Of a DNA stretch of 64,000 bases, positions 9,289 through 17,962 are shown piece by piece; position 1 is the first letter of the stretch; each line of letters starts with the position of its first letter. The notes under the pieces are model-generated. The model made no database searches, had not been told where the DNA came from, and was given only the letters and a program-made list of their open reading frames with translations. Position numbers and translations under genes: made by a program. This DNA is from Rhizobium albus (GTDB lineage: Bacteria > Pseudomonadota > Alphaproteobacteria > Rhizobiales > Rhizobiaceae). The stretch lies in contig BSNO01000001.1 of assembly GCA_030160035.1 (NCBI GenBank), forward strand, positions 992,001-1,056,000, read 5' to 3'.

Positions 9289-10971
9289 ATGACCATGGAA
9301 GCGGATTTCGTCGTCATTGGCTCCGGCTCGGCCGGCGCCGCCACCGCCTATCGGCTGGCCGAGGACGGGCGCCATTCCGTGCTCGTGCTGGAATATGGCG
9401 GCACGGACATCGGCCCGTTCATCCAGATGCCGGCGGCACTGTCCTATCCCATGAACATGGGCATCTACGACTGGGGATTTGAGAGCGAGCCGGAGCCGCA
9501 TCTCGGCAACCGCAGGCTTGCGACGCCGCGGGGCAAGGTCATCGGCGGTTCGTCCTCCATCAACGGCATGGTCTATGTGCGCGGCCATGCACGCGACTTC
9601 GACACCTGGGCGGACCTCGGCGCTCAAGGCTGGTCGTACGCGGACGTTCTGCCCTACTTCAAGCGCATGGAGCACTGGCACGCCGGTGGGCCGTTTGCCG
9701 ATGCCGGTTCGGGCGATCCATCCTGGCGTGGCCGCTCAGGGCCGATGCACATTACGCGCGGCCCGCGGAAGAACCCACTTTACCGCGCCTTTGTGGAGGC
9801 CGGAAAGCAGGCAGGCTTCGAGGCGACGGACGACTACAATGGCGAAAAGCAGGAGGGTTTCGGGCCGATGGAGCAGACGGTCTGGAAAGGCCGCCGCTGG
9901 TCCACGGCGAATGCCTATCTGCGGCCGGCGCTAAAGAAGAAGAACACCGAGCTCGTCCGGTGTTTCGCCCGCCGCGTCATCATCGAGAATGGCAAGGCGA
10001 CCGGCGTCGAGATCGAACGCGGCGGCGCCATCGAGATCGTGAAGGCGCGGCGCGAGGTGATCATCGCCGCATCGTCGATCAATTCGCCGAAGCTCCTGAT
10101 GCTCTCCGGCATCGGCCCGGCCGCGCATCTCGCCGAGCACGGCATCGCGCCTGTCGCGGATCGACCGGGCGTTGGCGCCAATCTGCAGGATCATCTGGAG
10201 CTTTATATCCAGTACGCATCGCTTCAGCCGATCACACTCTACAAGCACTACAATCTGATCGGAAAGGGTCTCGTCGGTCTGCAATGGTTGCTGTTCAAGA
10301 CGGGCCTTGGAGCATCGAACCAGTTCGAAAGCGCCGCTTTCCTGCGCTCGGCTCCCGGCGTCGATTATCCGGACATCCAGTACCACTTCCTGCCCATGGC
10401 GGTGCGCTACGACGGCAAGGCGGCTGCCGAAGGCCATGGGTTTCAGGCCCATGTCGGGCCCATGCGCTCGCCTTCGCGCGGTTCGGTGACGTTGCGCAGC
10501 GGCGAGGCCAAGGACAAGCCCGTCATCCGGTTCAACTATATGGGCCATGAAAAGGATTGGGCGGACTTCCGCCACTGCATCCGCCTGACGCGCGAAATCT
10601 TCGGGCAACCGGCCTTTGCCGATTACGCGGGCAAGGAGATCCAGCCCGGCATCAATCTGCAGTCGGATGTCGACCTCGACGGCTTCATTCGAGACCACGC
10701 TGAAAGCGCCTATCACCCCTGCGGCACGTGCCGGATGGGGCGCGCGGATGATCCGATGGCGGTGGTCGATCCCGAATGCCGCGTCATCGGCGTCGACGGC
10801 CTGCGCGTGGCCGATAGCTCGATCTTCCCGCAGATCACCAATGGCAATCTGAACGGCCCGTCGATCATGGTCGGCGAAAAGGCCGCGGATCACATTCTCG
10901 GTCGCCAGCCGCTCGCGCCGGAAAATGCCGAGCCCTGGATCAACCCACGTTGGAAGACGAGCGACCGCTAA
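9289..10971 (+). CDS. betA: Choline dehydrogenase BetA
   Basis: BetA is an FAD-dependent GMC oxidoreductase that oxidises choline to betaine aldehyde. The 560-residue product has the N-terminal dinucleotide motif I-G-S-G-S-A-G, the first GMC signature ([14 protein letters not shown]) and the C-terminal [10 protein letters not shown] segment holding the catalytic His region. I chose the ATG at 9289, 13 bp after the betB stop. The frame is open back to 9241, but those codons lie inside betB. It is the last gene of the bet operon and convergent with the FucU-like gene 9 bp away. Confidence 0.94.
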   Translation: MTMEADFVVIGSGSAGAATAYRLAEDGRHSVLVLEYGGTDIGPFIQMPAALSYPMNMGIYDWGFESEPEPHLGNRRLATPRGKVIGGSSSINGMVYVRGHARDFDTWADLGAQGWSYADVLPYFKRMEHWHAGGPFADAGSGDPSWRGRSGPMHITRGPRKNPLYRAFVEAGKQAGFEATDDYNGEKQEGFGPMEQTVWKGRRWSTANAYLRPALKKKNTELVRCFARRVIIENGKATGVEIERGGAIEIVKARREVIIAASSINSPKLLMLSGIGPAAHLAEHGIAPVADRPGVGANLQDHLELYIQYASLQPITLYKHYNLIGKGLVGLQWLLFKTGLGASNQFESAAFLRSAPGVDYPDIQYHFLPMAVRYDGKAAAEGHGFQAHVGPMRSPSRGSVTLRSGEAKDKPVIRFNYMGHEKDWADFRHCIRLTREIFGQPAFADYAGKEIQPGINLQSDVDLDGFIRDHAESAYHPCGTCRMGRADDPMAVVDPECRVIGVDGLRVADSSIFPQITNGNLNGPSIMVGEKAADHILGRQPLAPENAEPWINPRWKTSDR

Positions 10972-10980
10972 AAGGTCGAT

Positions 10981-11427
10981 CTAGTCGAAGATCACGCCCT
11001 TGGTGACGATGAAGCAGCCATAGGGCCGCTCTTCGCTGGTCTGCACGACGGCATAGGCTTGTCGGGCCGCATCGTAGAAGGCGTGGCGCTCGATCGACGT
11101 CATGCCGATGTCACCGGCTTCCGCGCGGTCGGCTGCTGCCTTGAACTCCTCGTGGATCGGCAGCCGTTCACCGGGCTTGCCGACAACCTGCATGTGCGCA
11201 ATCGGGTGATCGACGAAGCTGTCGAGCGGGAGGAGCTTGAAGAGCGCTTCGGCAAATTCTGTGGTGTCGACGCCTGCGAGCCGGACGAGCTTCTTCGTCA
11301 CCGTATGGAACGCTACCGATGTCGCGGGAAAGTTGGCGTCGCAGATGACGAGCGTGTCGCCGTGGCCCATCGAGCGCAGAATCCACAGCAATTCCGCATC
11401 GATCATCGTCGGGATGGACTTCAGCAT
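10981..11427 (-). CDS. RbsD/FucU family sugar mutarotase-like protein
   Basis: The 148-residue product matches the RbsD/FucU family, which interconverts alpha and beta anomers of fucose or ribose in the cytoplasm. The conserved M-G-H-G-D and D-A-N-F-P segments near residues 18-35 include the catalytic His and substrate-contact residues of FucU. GGAG precedes the ATG at 11427. The frame is open upstream to 11934, but that part runs antisense to the next gene. No fucose or ribose genes are nearby, so the substrate is open. It is convergent with betA. Confidence 0.82.
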   Translation of the reverse strand: MLKSIPTMIDAELLWILRSMGHGDTLVICDANFPATSVAFHTVTKKLVRLAGVDTTEFAEALFKLLPLDSFVDHPIAHMQVVGKPGERLPIHEEFKAAADRAEAGDIGMTSIERHAFYDAARQAYAVVQTSEERPYGCFIVTKGVIFD

Positions 11428-11580
11428 CTCGGTCTCCTTGGTGCGCCTTGCTGCACTTTTCGCGACGAGATCGAGTTCGGTCAATCGATCCATCGCTTGA
11501 TTTCGCGCCCGAAGGCCGCTTATCACTGACGTTATGGAGCAAGCCGCGCGTTCGCGCTGCAGGAATGAAGAGGTCGCCCG

Positions 11581-11919
11581 ATGGACATCCGCCAGATCAA
11601 CGACGAGTACTCCGTCGCAGCCCAGATCACCGCCGAGGACGTCAAGGAGATCAAGGAGATGGGCTTCAAGTCCATCGTCTGTCATCGCCCGGACGGCGAA
11701 GCCGAAGGCCAGCCGGAATTTGCTTCCGTGAAGGCCGAGGCCGAAAAGCTCGGCCTCGAGATCCGCCACGTGCCCTTCGGCGCCGAAGGCGTTTCGCAAG
11801 ACCAGATCAACGCATTCGTCGACTGCCTGGACGAGATGCCCCGTCCGATGCTCGGCTATTGCCGCTCCGGCGCGCGCTCGACGAAGATTTACGAACTGAC
11901 CCGGCACATCCGCAATTGA
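11581..11919 (+). CDS. TIGR01244/DUF442 phosphatase-like (beta-lactamase hydrolase-like) protein
   Basis: The 112-residue protein belongs to the DUF442 family (TIGR01244), related to tyrosine phosphatases and rhodaneses. It has the C-x5-R-type active loop in Y-C-R-S-G-A-R-S near residue 95. In other alphaproteobacteria this domain is often fused to, or located beside, persulfide dioxygenase or BigR sulfide-response genes. No such neighbour is seen here, so the role is unknown. The ATG at 11581 is the first codon of the conserved domain (M-D-I-R-Q-I). It is convergent with the TPP enzyme gene, with a small hairpin between the two. Confidence 0.8.
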   Translation: MDIRQINDEYSVAAQITAEDVKEIKEMGFKSIVCHRPDGEAEGQPEFASVKAEAEKLGLEIRHVPFGAEGVSQDQINAFVDCLDEMPRPMLGYCRSGARSTKIYELTRHIRN

Positions 11920-11926
11920 GGGTGTA

Positions 11927-11943
11927 GCGCCCAAACAGGGCGC
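11927..11943. terminator. Short GC hairpin between convergent genes
   Basis: GCGCCC and GGGCGC pair around AAACA, followed on the plus strand by a short CTCCTTT. It sits in the 29-bp gap between two convergent stops and may end both transcripts. It is short and lacks a strong U-run. Confidence 0.4.
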
Positions 11944-11948
11944 CTCCT

Positions 11949-13604
11949 TTAACTTCTTGCCGCGTTACGGATGTCGCTCAGCGAGCGCGTCGGCGTGATC
12001 GCTTCGGGGTCGATGCGGATTTCGATGATCGCGGGCTTGCCGCTCGCCTTCGCGCGCTCGTAGGCGGCCTCAAATTCCGCAGTCTCCGTCACCACTTCGC
12101 CATGGCCGCCGAAGGCGCGGGCATAGTCGGCGAAATCGGGGTTGGTGAGATCCGTTGCACTGACGCGGCTTGGGTATTCGCGCTCCTGGTGCATGCGGAT
12201 CGTACCGTACATGCCGTTGTTGATGACGAGCACGATCACGGGCAGGTCATAGCGCACGGCGGTCGCGAATTCCTGGCCATGCATCAGGAAGCAGCCGTCT
12301 CCGGCAAAGCAGATCACGTCGCGTTCGGGGAAGAGCTGCTTGGCAGCGACAGCGGCGGGCATGCCGTAGCCCATCGATCCGGAGGTCGGCGCGGCCTGGG
12401 TCGCAAAGCCCCGGAAGCGATGGAAGCGATGGAGCCATGTGGCGTAGTTGCCGGCACCGTTGGTGAAGATCGTATCGGCCTTCGCGTTTTCCTCGATACA
12501 ATTCATGATGGCGCCCATCTGCACCTTTCCAGGGCCTTCCGTGGGCGGCGTGGACCAGGTTCGGTAGGCATCGTGAAGGGCGGCGGCGCGATCCGCACTC
12601 GCAGGTGCCGGATTGCGGGACGTCGAAGGCAAGGCGGCGCAGAAGGCTGCAGGGCTCGCATTGATCGCAACGTCCGGCCGGTAGACGCGGCCAAGCTCGC
12701 CGGCATCCGGGTGCACATGGATCAGCTTCTGGCGCGGGTAGGGGCTTTCCAGCAACGTGTAATTGGACGACGGCATCTCCGAGAACCGTCCACCGAGAAG
12801 CAGAACGAGGTCGGACTGCTTGATGGCCTCGGCCAGGACCGGATTGATACCGATCCCGACATCGCCGGCATAGCAGGGGTGCAGATGATCGAAGAGTGCC
12901 TGTCGGCGGAAGGAGCAGCCGACGGGCAGTTCGTGGCGCTCGGCAAAGCTCGCAAACCGGCTGACCGCTTCCGCCGTCCAGCGTGATCCGCCGAGAATGG
13001 CGAAGGGGCGTTCGGCCTCGGTGATCAGCCGCTCGACCTCGTCCATTTGCTGGTGCGACGGATAGGTCTCGACGGGTGTGTATGGCTTTGGCTCGGGTGC
13101 CTCCACGATATCGCGCAGCACGTCTTCCGGAAGCGTCAGGACCACCGGGCCGGGCCGACCGGACGTTGCGACGGCAAAGGCGCGCGTCACGAATTCCGGA
13201 ATGCGGCGGGCATCGTCGATCTCGCCGACCCATTTCGCATATTCGGTGAAGGCGCGCCGGTATTCGATTTCTTGGAAGGCTTCGCGCTCGCGCGCCTCGC
13301 GCTGCACCTGGCCGATGAAGAGGATCATCGGCGTGGAATCCTGCCGCGCGATGTGGAGGCCGGCCGATGCGTTGGTTGCGCCGGGGCCGCGCGTCACGAA
13401 GCAGATGCCCGGTTCGCCGGTCAGGCGGCCCCAGGCGTCGGCCATCATTGCCGCGCCGCCTTCCTGGCGGCAGACGGTGACGCCGATATCGGCATCGACC
13501 AGCGCGTCGAGCACAGCAAGATAGCTCTCGCCCGGCACGCAGAAGAGCCGCTTCGTGCCGTTGGCCACCAATGCGTCGACAATCAGCTGTCCGCCGGTTC
13601 TCAT
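11949..13604 (-). CDS. Thiamine pyrophosphate enzyme, acetolactate synthase-like
   Basis: The 551-residue product has the three domains of the acetolactate synthase/benzoylformate decarboxylase superfamily. The catalytic Glu lies in V-P-G-E-S near residue 25, and the TPP motif G-D-G ... N-N lies in the C-terminal third (G-D-G-C-F-L-M-H to V-I-N-N). There is no IlvH small subunit and no other branched-chain amino acid gene nearby, so I treat it as a TPP lyase or decarboxylase of unknown substrate rather than IlvB. The ATG at 13604 has AAGGA 7 bp upstream; the frame is open to 13670. It lies 31 bp downstream of the hydrolase gene and is probably co-transcribed with it. Confidence 0.8.
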   Translation of the reverse strand: MRTGGQLIVDALVANGTKRLFCVPGESYLAVLDALVDADIGVTVCRQEGGAAMMADAWGRLTGEPGICFVTRGPGATNASAGLHIARQDSTPMILFIGQVQREAREREAFQEIEYRRAFTEYAKWVGEIDDARRIPEFVTRAFAVATSGRPGPVVLTLPEDVLRDIVEAPEPKPYTPVETYPSHQQMDEVERLITEAERPFAILGGSRWTAEAVSRFASFAERHELPVGCSFRRQALFDHLHPCYAGDVGIGINPVLAEAIKQSDLVLLLGGRFSEMPSSNYTLLESPYPRQKLIHVHPDAGELGRVYRPDVAINASPAAFCAALPSTSRNPAPASADRAAALHDAYRTWSTPPTEGPGKVQMGAIMNCIEENAKADTIFTNGAGNYATWLHRFHRFRGFATQAAPTSGSMGYGMPAAVAAKQLFPERDVICFAGDGCFLMHGQEFATAVRYDLPVIVLVINNGMYGTIRMHQEREYPSRVSATDLTNPDFADYARAFGGHGEVVTETAEFEAAYERAKASGKPAIIEIRIDPEAITPTRSLSDIRNAARS

Positions 13605-13635
13605 CGTGTGTTCCTTCTTGCGATTTCTGGGGCTT

Positions 13636-14601
13636 TTATCGTTCTTGGCGGCGCGGGTGCGCGAGGACACGGTCGACCCAGGATCGAAATGCCTCGATCG
13701 GTTGCGCAGCGCCGATTTCGTTCAGCGTCTCGTGGCGGAAGCCGGAGATGAGGGCAAGCGTCACATCGCGGAAACCGGCCTTGCGAAGATCATGCGCCAT
13801 CCGGTCGACGGCCTTGCCGCCGTTCGTCGCGGGATCTTCCGTGCCGCCGACGAGATGGATCGGCAGATTGCGATCGATGCCCGACCAGTTGCTCGGATGT
13901 CCGCCGCGATAGATCAGGCCGAAAAGGTCCTGCCACAGCGAAACGGACGCATCGAAGCCGCAAAGCGGGTCCGCGATATAGGCGTCGACGACGGTTGGAT
14001 CGTGCGACAGCCAGTCGAACAGTGTTCGGCGGTTCGGCACGGCCTTGCCCCAGGCTTCGAACGTCAGCCTCGGCAGGATCCCGCTCGGCACGTCGGAACC
14101 CTTCATCGCCTTTTCGACGGCTAGGATTGCCTGTGCCGCGCGACCGGCCGCGCCCGCCTGGAAATTGGAATTCCAGACCGCCACGGCGTCGAAGGCCGCC
14201 GAATTGGAGATGACGCTGTTCCAGGCGATCAGGCCGCCCATGGAGTGCCCGAACAGGATGACAGGCAGCCCGGGATGAGCTTCGAGCGCATGGGCACGGA
14301 CCGCCATCACGTCGGCGAGTACCTTGCGGCGCCCATCAGTTGCCGAAAAACGGCCGATGGGCGCATCGGCAGCGACGGTTTTCCCATGGCCGCGATGATC
14401 GTGGGCGTAAACGGCAAGACCGGCGGCAGCCATCGATCGGGCAAAAGCGACATAGCGCACAGAATGCTCGGCCAGGCCGTGCGACAGCAGAAGGATCCCG
14501 CGCTGAGGTCCAACCGCCGGCTGGTGCCGCACGCTCAGCGTCGCGCCGGTCGGGCTGTCTATGGAATATGCCTGTTCGAAGCTGGACGTCATGGCCGCCA
14601 T
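13636..14601 (-). CDS. Alpha/beta hydrolase, monoglyceride lipase-like
   Basis: The 321-residue product is an alpha/beta-hydrolase of the Hydrolase_4 (serine aminopeptidase S33/lysophospholipase) type. It has the nucleophile elbow G-H-S-M-G-G, an oxyanion-hole region L-S-H-G-L-A-E-H-S and a late G-F-R-H-E that would supply the catalytic His. No signal peptide is evident. An ATG at 14592 is an alternative start. It precedes the TPP enzyme gene by 31 bp on the same strand. The substrate cannot be told from sequence; lysophospholipids or monoacylglycerols are the usual guess for the family. Confidence 0.82.
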   Translation of the reverse strand: MAAMTSSFEQAYSIDSPTGATLSVRHQPAVGPQRGILLLSHGLAEHSVRYVAFARSMAAAGLAVYAHDHRGHGKTVAADAPIGRFSATDGRRKVLADVMAVRAHALEAHPGLPVILFGHSMGGLIAWNSVISNSAAFDAVAVWNSNFQAGAAGRAAQAILAVEKAMKGSDVPSGILPRLTFEAWGKAVPNRRTLFDWLSHDPTVVDAYIADPLCGFDASVSLWQDLFGLIYRGGHPSNWSGIDRNLPIHLVGGTEDPATNGGKAVDRMAHDLRKAGFRDVTLALISGFRHETLNEIGAAQPIEAFRSWVDRVLAHPRRQER

Positions 14602-14716
14602 GCATAGGCGAGCCGCAGTCTGCCCGCAATCGCCGTGATGATCATCGCGGAGCCGCTCGCTTGAGGCAGTCCGAGCAAGCCGCTAAATAGAGGCCTCCCG
14701 GAAATGAGGTGGCGCC

Positions 14717-15346
14717 ATGACTGACGATCTCGTTCTTTTCACCAACCCTATGTCGCGCGGACGGATCGCGCGCTGGATGCTCGAAGAGGCGGGTGTGGAC
14801 TACGAGACGCGCGCGCTTGGTTATGGGCCCGACATGAAGAGCCCCGACTACCTCGCCATCAACCCGATGGGCAAGGTGCCGGCGGTCAAGCATGGCAACC
14901 GCGTGGTGACCGAGTGCGCGGCCATCTGTGCTTACGTCGCCGACGCGTTTCCACAGGCGGGGCTTTCGCCGGCGCTCACCGACCGGGCCGACTATTATCG
15001 GTGGCTTTTCTTCGCCGCCGGTCCGCTCGAAGCCGCCGTCACCAACAAGAGCCTGGAAGTGGCCGTGCCCGATGAAAAGCAGGGGTTCGTGGGATACGGG
15101 AACTTCGCTGCCGTCATGAACACGCTTGCCAAAGCTCTTTCACGCGGGCCGTACATTGCCGGTAATCGGTTCACCGCAGCTGATGTCTATGTCGGTGCGC
15201 AAGTGTTGTGGGGTCTTCAGTTCGGCACGTTCGAGCAGCGTTCGGAATTTGCAGCTTATGCCAAGCGGCTCGCCGATCGTCCGGCCTACAAGCGGGCCAC
15301 TGAAAAGGACGATGCGCTGTTGGCGGAGATGAAGTCGGCCAGCTAA
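14717..15346 (+). CDS. Glutathione S-transferase family protein
   Basis: The 209-residue product has the GST layout: an N-terminal thioredoxin-like domain with T-N-P-M-S-R-G-R at the glutathione site, the cis-proline segment G-K-V-P-A-V and the E-C-A-A-I motif, then an all-helical C-terminal domain with an F-T-A-A-D-V-Y N-capping motif. It would conjugate or use glutathione in the cytoplasm; the substrate is unknown. GAGGTGG lies upstream of the ATG. It stands alone between a divergent hydrolase gene and ettA. Confidence 0.88.
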   Translation: MTDDLVLFTNPMSRGRIARWMLEEAGVDYETRALGYGPDMKSPDYLAINPMGKVPAVKHGNRVVTECAAICAYVADAFPQAGLSPALTDRADYYRWLFFAAGPLEAAVTNKSLEVAVPDEKQGFVGYGNFAAVMNTLAKALSRGPYIAGNRFTAADVYVGAQVLWGLQFGTFEQRSEFAAYAKRLADRPAYKRATEKDDALLAEMKSAS

Positions 15347-15448
15347 TTGCCGATACGCATTGATAGCGGCGGCCGGATTGCATAAAAGCGGGCCAATCGC
15401 AAATCTCTCCCGCATTCCCTTATTCGTTACAGGAAAGATCGCGCCCTC

Positions 15449-17098
15449 ATGGCACGTCAATTCATCTACCACATGGCCGGCCTCAACAAGGCCTACGGCG
15501 CCAAGAAGGTGCTGGAAAACCTGCACCTGTCCTTCTACCCCGATGCCAAGATCGGCATTCTCGGTCCCAACGGGGCCGGTAAGTCGACCGTGCTCAAGAT
15601 CATGGCCGGTATCGATAAGGAATATTCGGGCGAAGCCTGGCTCGCCGAAGGTGCCACCGTCGGCTACCTGGCACAGGAGCCCGACCTCGATCCGGCACTC
15701 GACGTCTTCGGCAACGTGATGACGGGCGTGGCGCGCAAGACCGCGATCATCGACCGTTACAACGAACTGATGATGAACTATTCGGACGAGACGGCTGACG
15801 AGTCCGCTCATCTGCAAGACGAGATGGACCGGCTGAACCTCTGGGATCTCGAACAGCAGGTCGAGATGGCGATGGAAGCGCTCGGCTGCCCGCCCAAGGA
15901 AGCCGACGTCACCAAGCTCTCGGGCGGTGAACGCCGCCGTGTCGCGCTTTGCCAGCTTCTGCTGCGCGAGCCCGACCTACTGCTGCTCGACGAACCGACG
16001 AACCATCTGGACGCCGAGACCACGGCCTGGCTTGAAAAGCACCTGCGCCAATATCCCGGCGCCGTGATGATCATTACCCACGATCGCTACTTCCTCGACA
16101 ATGTCACCGGCTGGATCCTCGAGCTCGATCGCGGGCGCGGCATTCCGTACGAAGGCAACTATACGAAGTACCTCGAAGCCAAGGCCAAGCGGCTCAAGCA
16201 GGAAGGCCGCGAGGATGACGCCCGCCAGAAGGCGATCGCCCGCGAACGCGAGTGGATGGGATCGAGCCCCAAGGCGCGGCAGTCGAAATCGAAAGCCCGT
16301 ATCGCGGCGTTCGAGGACCTGCTTGCAGCGGCCGACAACCGCCGCCCGACCGACACGCAGATCGTCATTCCCCATGGGGATCGCCTCGGCAATGTCGTCA
16401 TCGAGGTCAATGGTATTTCCAAGAGCTTCGGCGACCGCCTCCTGATCGAGGACCTGTCGTTCAAGCTGCCGCCCGGCGGCATCGTTGGCGTCATCGGACC
16501 GAACGGCGCTGGCAAGACGACGCTCTTCAAGATGATCACCGGCCAGGAGACGCCCGACAATGGCGATATCCGTGTCGGTGAGACCGTGAAGCTCGGTTAT
16601 GTTGACCAGAGCCGCGACGCGCTCGATCCGGACAAGACCGTGTGGGAAGAAATTTCCGGCGGTGCCGAAGTGGTGAAGCTCGGCAAGCATGAGGCCAACA
16701 CGCGCGCCTATTGCTCGTCCTTCAACTTCCGCGGCGGCGACCAGCAGCAGAAGGTCGGCAATCTGTCGGGCGGCCAGCGCAACCGCGTGCACCTCGCCAA
16801 GATGCTGAAGACCGGCGGCAACGTTCTGCTGCTCGACGAACCGACGAACGACCTCGACACCGAAACGCTGGCTGCGCTCGAAGATGCGCTGGAAAGCTAC
16901 GCCGGCTGTGCCGTCATCATCAGCCACGATCGCATGTTCCTCGACCGGCTTGCGACCCACATCCTGGCGTTCGAAGGCGACAGCCACGTGGAGTGGTTCG
17001 AAGGCAACTTCGAAGACTACGAAAAGGACAAGGTCCGTCGTCTCGGCGTCGAAAGCGTCAATCCGCGCCGCATGACCTACAAGCGCCTGACGCGCTGA
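15449..17098 (+). CDS. ettA: Energy-dependent translational throttle protein EttA
   Basis: EttA is an ABC-F ATPase that binds the ribosomal E site and gates entry of initiation complexes into elongation according to energy state. The 549-residue product has two ABC domains with Walker A GPNGAGKST and GPNGAGKTT, signatures LSGGERRR and LSGGQRNR, and the linker between them that contacts P-site tRNA. It has no membrane segments. The N-terminal Y-H-M-A-G-L-N-K-A-Y-G is typical of EttA rather than other ABC-F groups. GGAAAG lies upstream of the ATG. Confidence 0.95.
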   Translation: MARQFIYHMAGLNKAYGAKKVLENLHLSFYPDAKIGILGPNGAGKSTVLKIMAGIDKEYSGEAWLAEGATVGYLAQEPDLDPALDVFGNVMTGVARKTAIIDRYNELMMNYSDETADESAHLQDEMDRLNLWDLEQQVEMAMEALGCPPKEADVTKLSGGERRRVALCQLLLREPDLLLLDEPTNHLDAETTAWLEKHLRQYPGAVMIITHDRYFLDNVTGWILELDRGRGIPYEGNYTKYLEAKAKRLKQEGREDDARQKAIAREREWMGSSPKARQSKSKARIAAFEDLLAAADNRRPTDTQIVIPHGDRLGNVVIEVNGISKSFGDRLLIEDLSFKLPPGGIVGVIGPNGAGKTTLFKMITGQETPDNGDIRVGETVKLGYVDQSRDALDPDKTVWEEISGGAEVVKLGKHEANTRAYCSSFNFRGGDQQQKVGNLSGGQRNRVHLAKMLKTGGNVLLLDEPTNDLDTETLAALEDALESYAGCAVIISHDRMFLDRLATHILAFEGDSHVEWFEGNFEDYEKDKVRRLGVESVNPRRMTYKRLTR

Positions 17099-17253
17099 CT
17101 TTGGCTATCGCACCGGTCGCCTTCCATATCAGGAGGTGCGGCCGGCGCCATCGCTCAGATCGCGGCCGGTGAATGCAGACTTCAGATTTTCTGACTGGTC
17201 GAGACGGTCGCCGATTGGCAAGAGTACAGCCGATCGTCCGGAGAACCGTCGCC

Positions 17254-17880
17254 ATGACCTTGCCCCTTCAATCTTCCCTGCCGCTCGACATGCCGACTGA
17301 GGTCGTGACTGGTCGCCGTCTTTCCGCGACCGTTGGTGGGCTTTTCGCGGCCACAGGCGACGATTTCATCAGCGGGCCGGTGTCGTCGCTCGACCTCACC
17401 TTCGACGGCATCGTCGGCGATTTTCATGCGGGTGCCACTCGGCGCTCCGGTGGACGTGAGCCATGGTATCCCCGCGGTACCGAGATGCGCAACGAGCGTC
17501 AGCTCAGCATCGTCGCCGCGGACGAGCTGGCGAAGGCGGCAGTCGATATGGGCGTCGATCGCATCCGGCCTGAATGGATCGGTGCCAATCTCCTGCTCGA
17601 TGGCGTTCCGCAGCTTTCGATGCTGCCGCCGCGCACGCTGCTTTTCTTCGCGAATGGCGTGACGCTCAAGATCGACGGTCAAAACGCGCCGTGCCGCCTG
17701 GCGGGCGGTTCCATCGCCGATCACTTCCCTGATCATGATCGCACAGCACTTGCGCTGTCGTTCAAGGACGCCGCCAAGCGTCGCCGGGGGCTGGTTGCCT
17801 GGGTCGAAAAGCCCGGGCGGATCAGTGTTGGCGAGAGCGTGAAGGTTCACGTGCCGGAGCAGTGGATCTATCGCGGCTGA
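17254..17880 (+). CDS. MOSC domain-containing protein
   Basis: The 208-residue product contains a MOSC domain, the sulfur-carrier domain of molybdenum cofactor sulfurases. The conserved F-x-G-I-x-G-D-F-H-A-G, the N-E-R-Q-L-S segment and the late N-A-P-C with the conserved Cys are present. Standalone bacterial MOSC proteins such as YiiM act on N-hydroxylated substrates, so a molybdoenzyme-linked reduction is possible. The start at 17254 has GGAG upstream with long spacing; an ATG at 17173 would add 27 residues with no family similarity. It is flanked by ettA and the SahR-like gene. Confidence 0.8.
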   Translation: MTLPLQSSLPLDMPTEVVTGRRLSATVGGLFAATGDDFISGPVSSLDLTFDGIVGDFHAGATRRSGGREPWYPRGTEMRNERQLSIVAADELAKAAVDMGVDRIRPEWIGANLLLDGVPQLSMLPPRTLLFFANGVTLKIDGQNAPCRLAGGSIADHFPDHDRTALALSFKDAAKRRRGLVAWVEKPGRISVGESVKVHVPEQWIYRG

Positions 17881-17933
17881 CAGGTGTCGCTGCAATCAGG
17901 CATCCCGAGCGGCTTGCAACAGCGTCCAGAAAC

Positions 17934-17953
17934 ATATAAAGATATCTTTATAT
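17934..17953. promoter_or_regulatory. Perfect 20-bp palindrome before the ArsR-methyltransferase gene, probable SahR site
   Basis: ATATAAAGATATCTTTATAT is a perfect palindrome ending 9 bp before the ATG at 17963. Its position suits autoregulation by the ArsR-type regulator that follows. Similar AT-rich ATAAAGAT-type dyads are attributed to SahR regulators of methionine-cycle genes in proteobacteria. Confidence 0.65.
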
Positions 17954-17962
17954 CGTTTTTGG

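Noticed and set aside
11949-13604. Annotation as anabolic acetolactate synthase IlvB
   Set aside because: No IlvH subunit or branched-chain genes are adjacent and the partner gene is a hydrolase, so the specific name is not supported.
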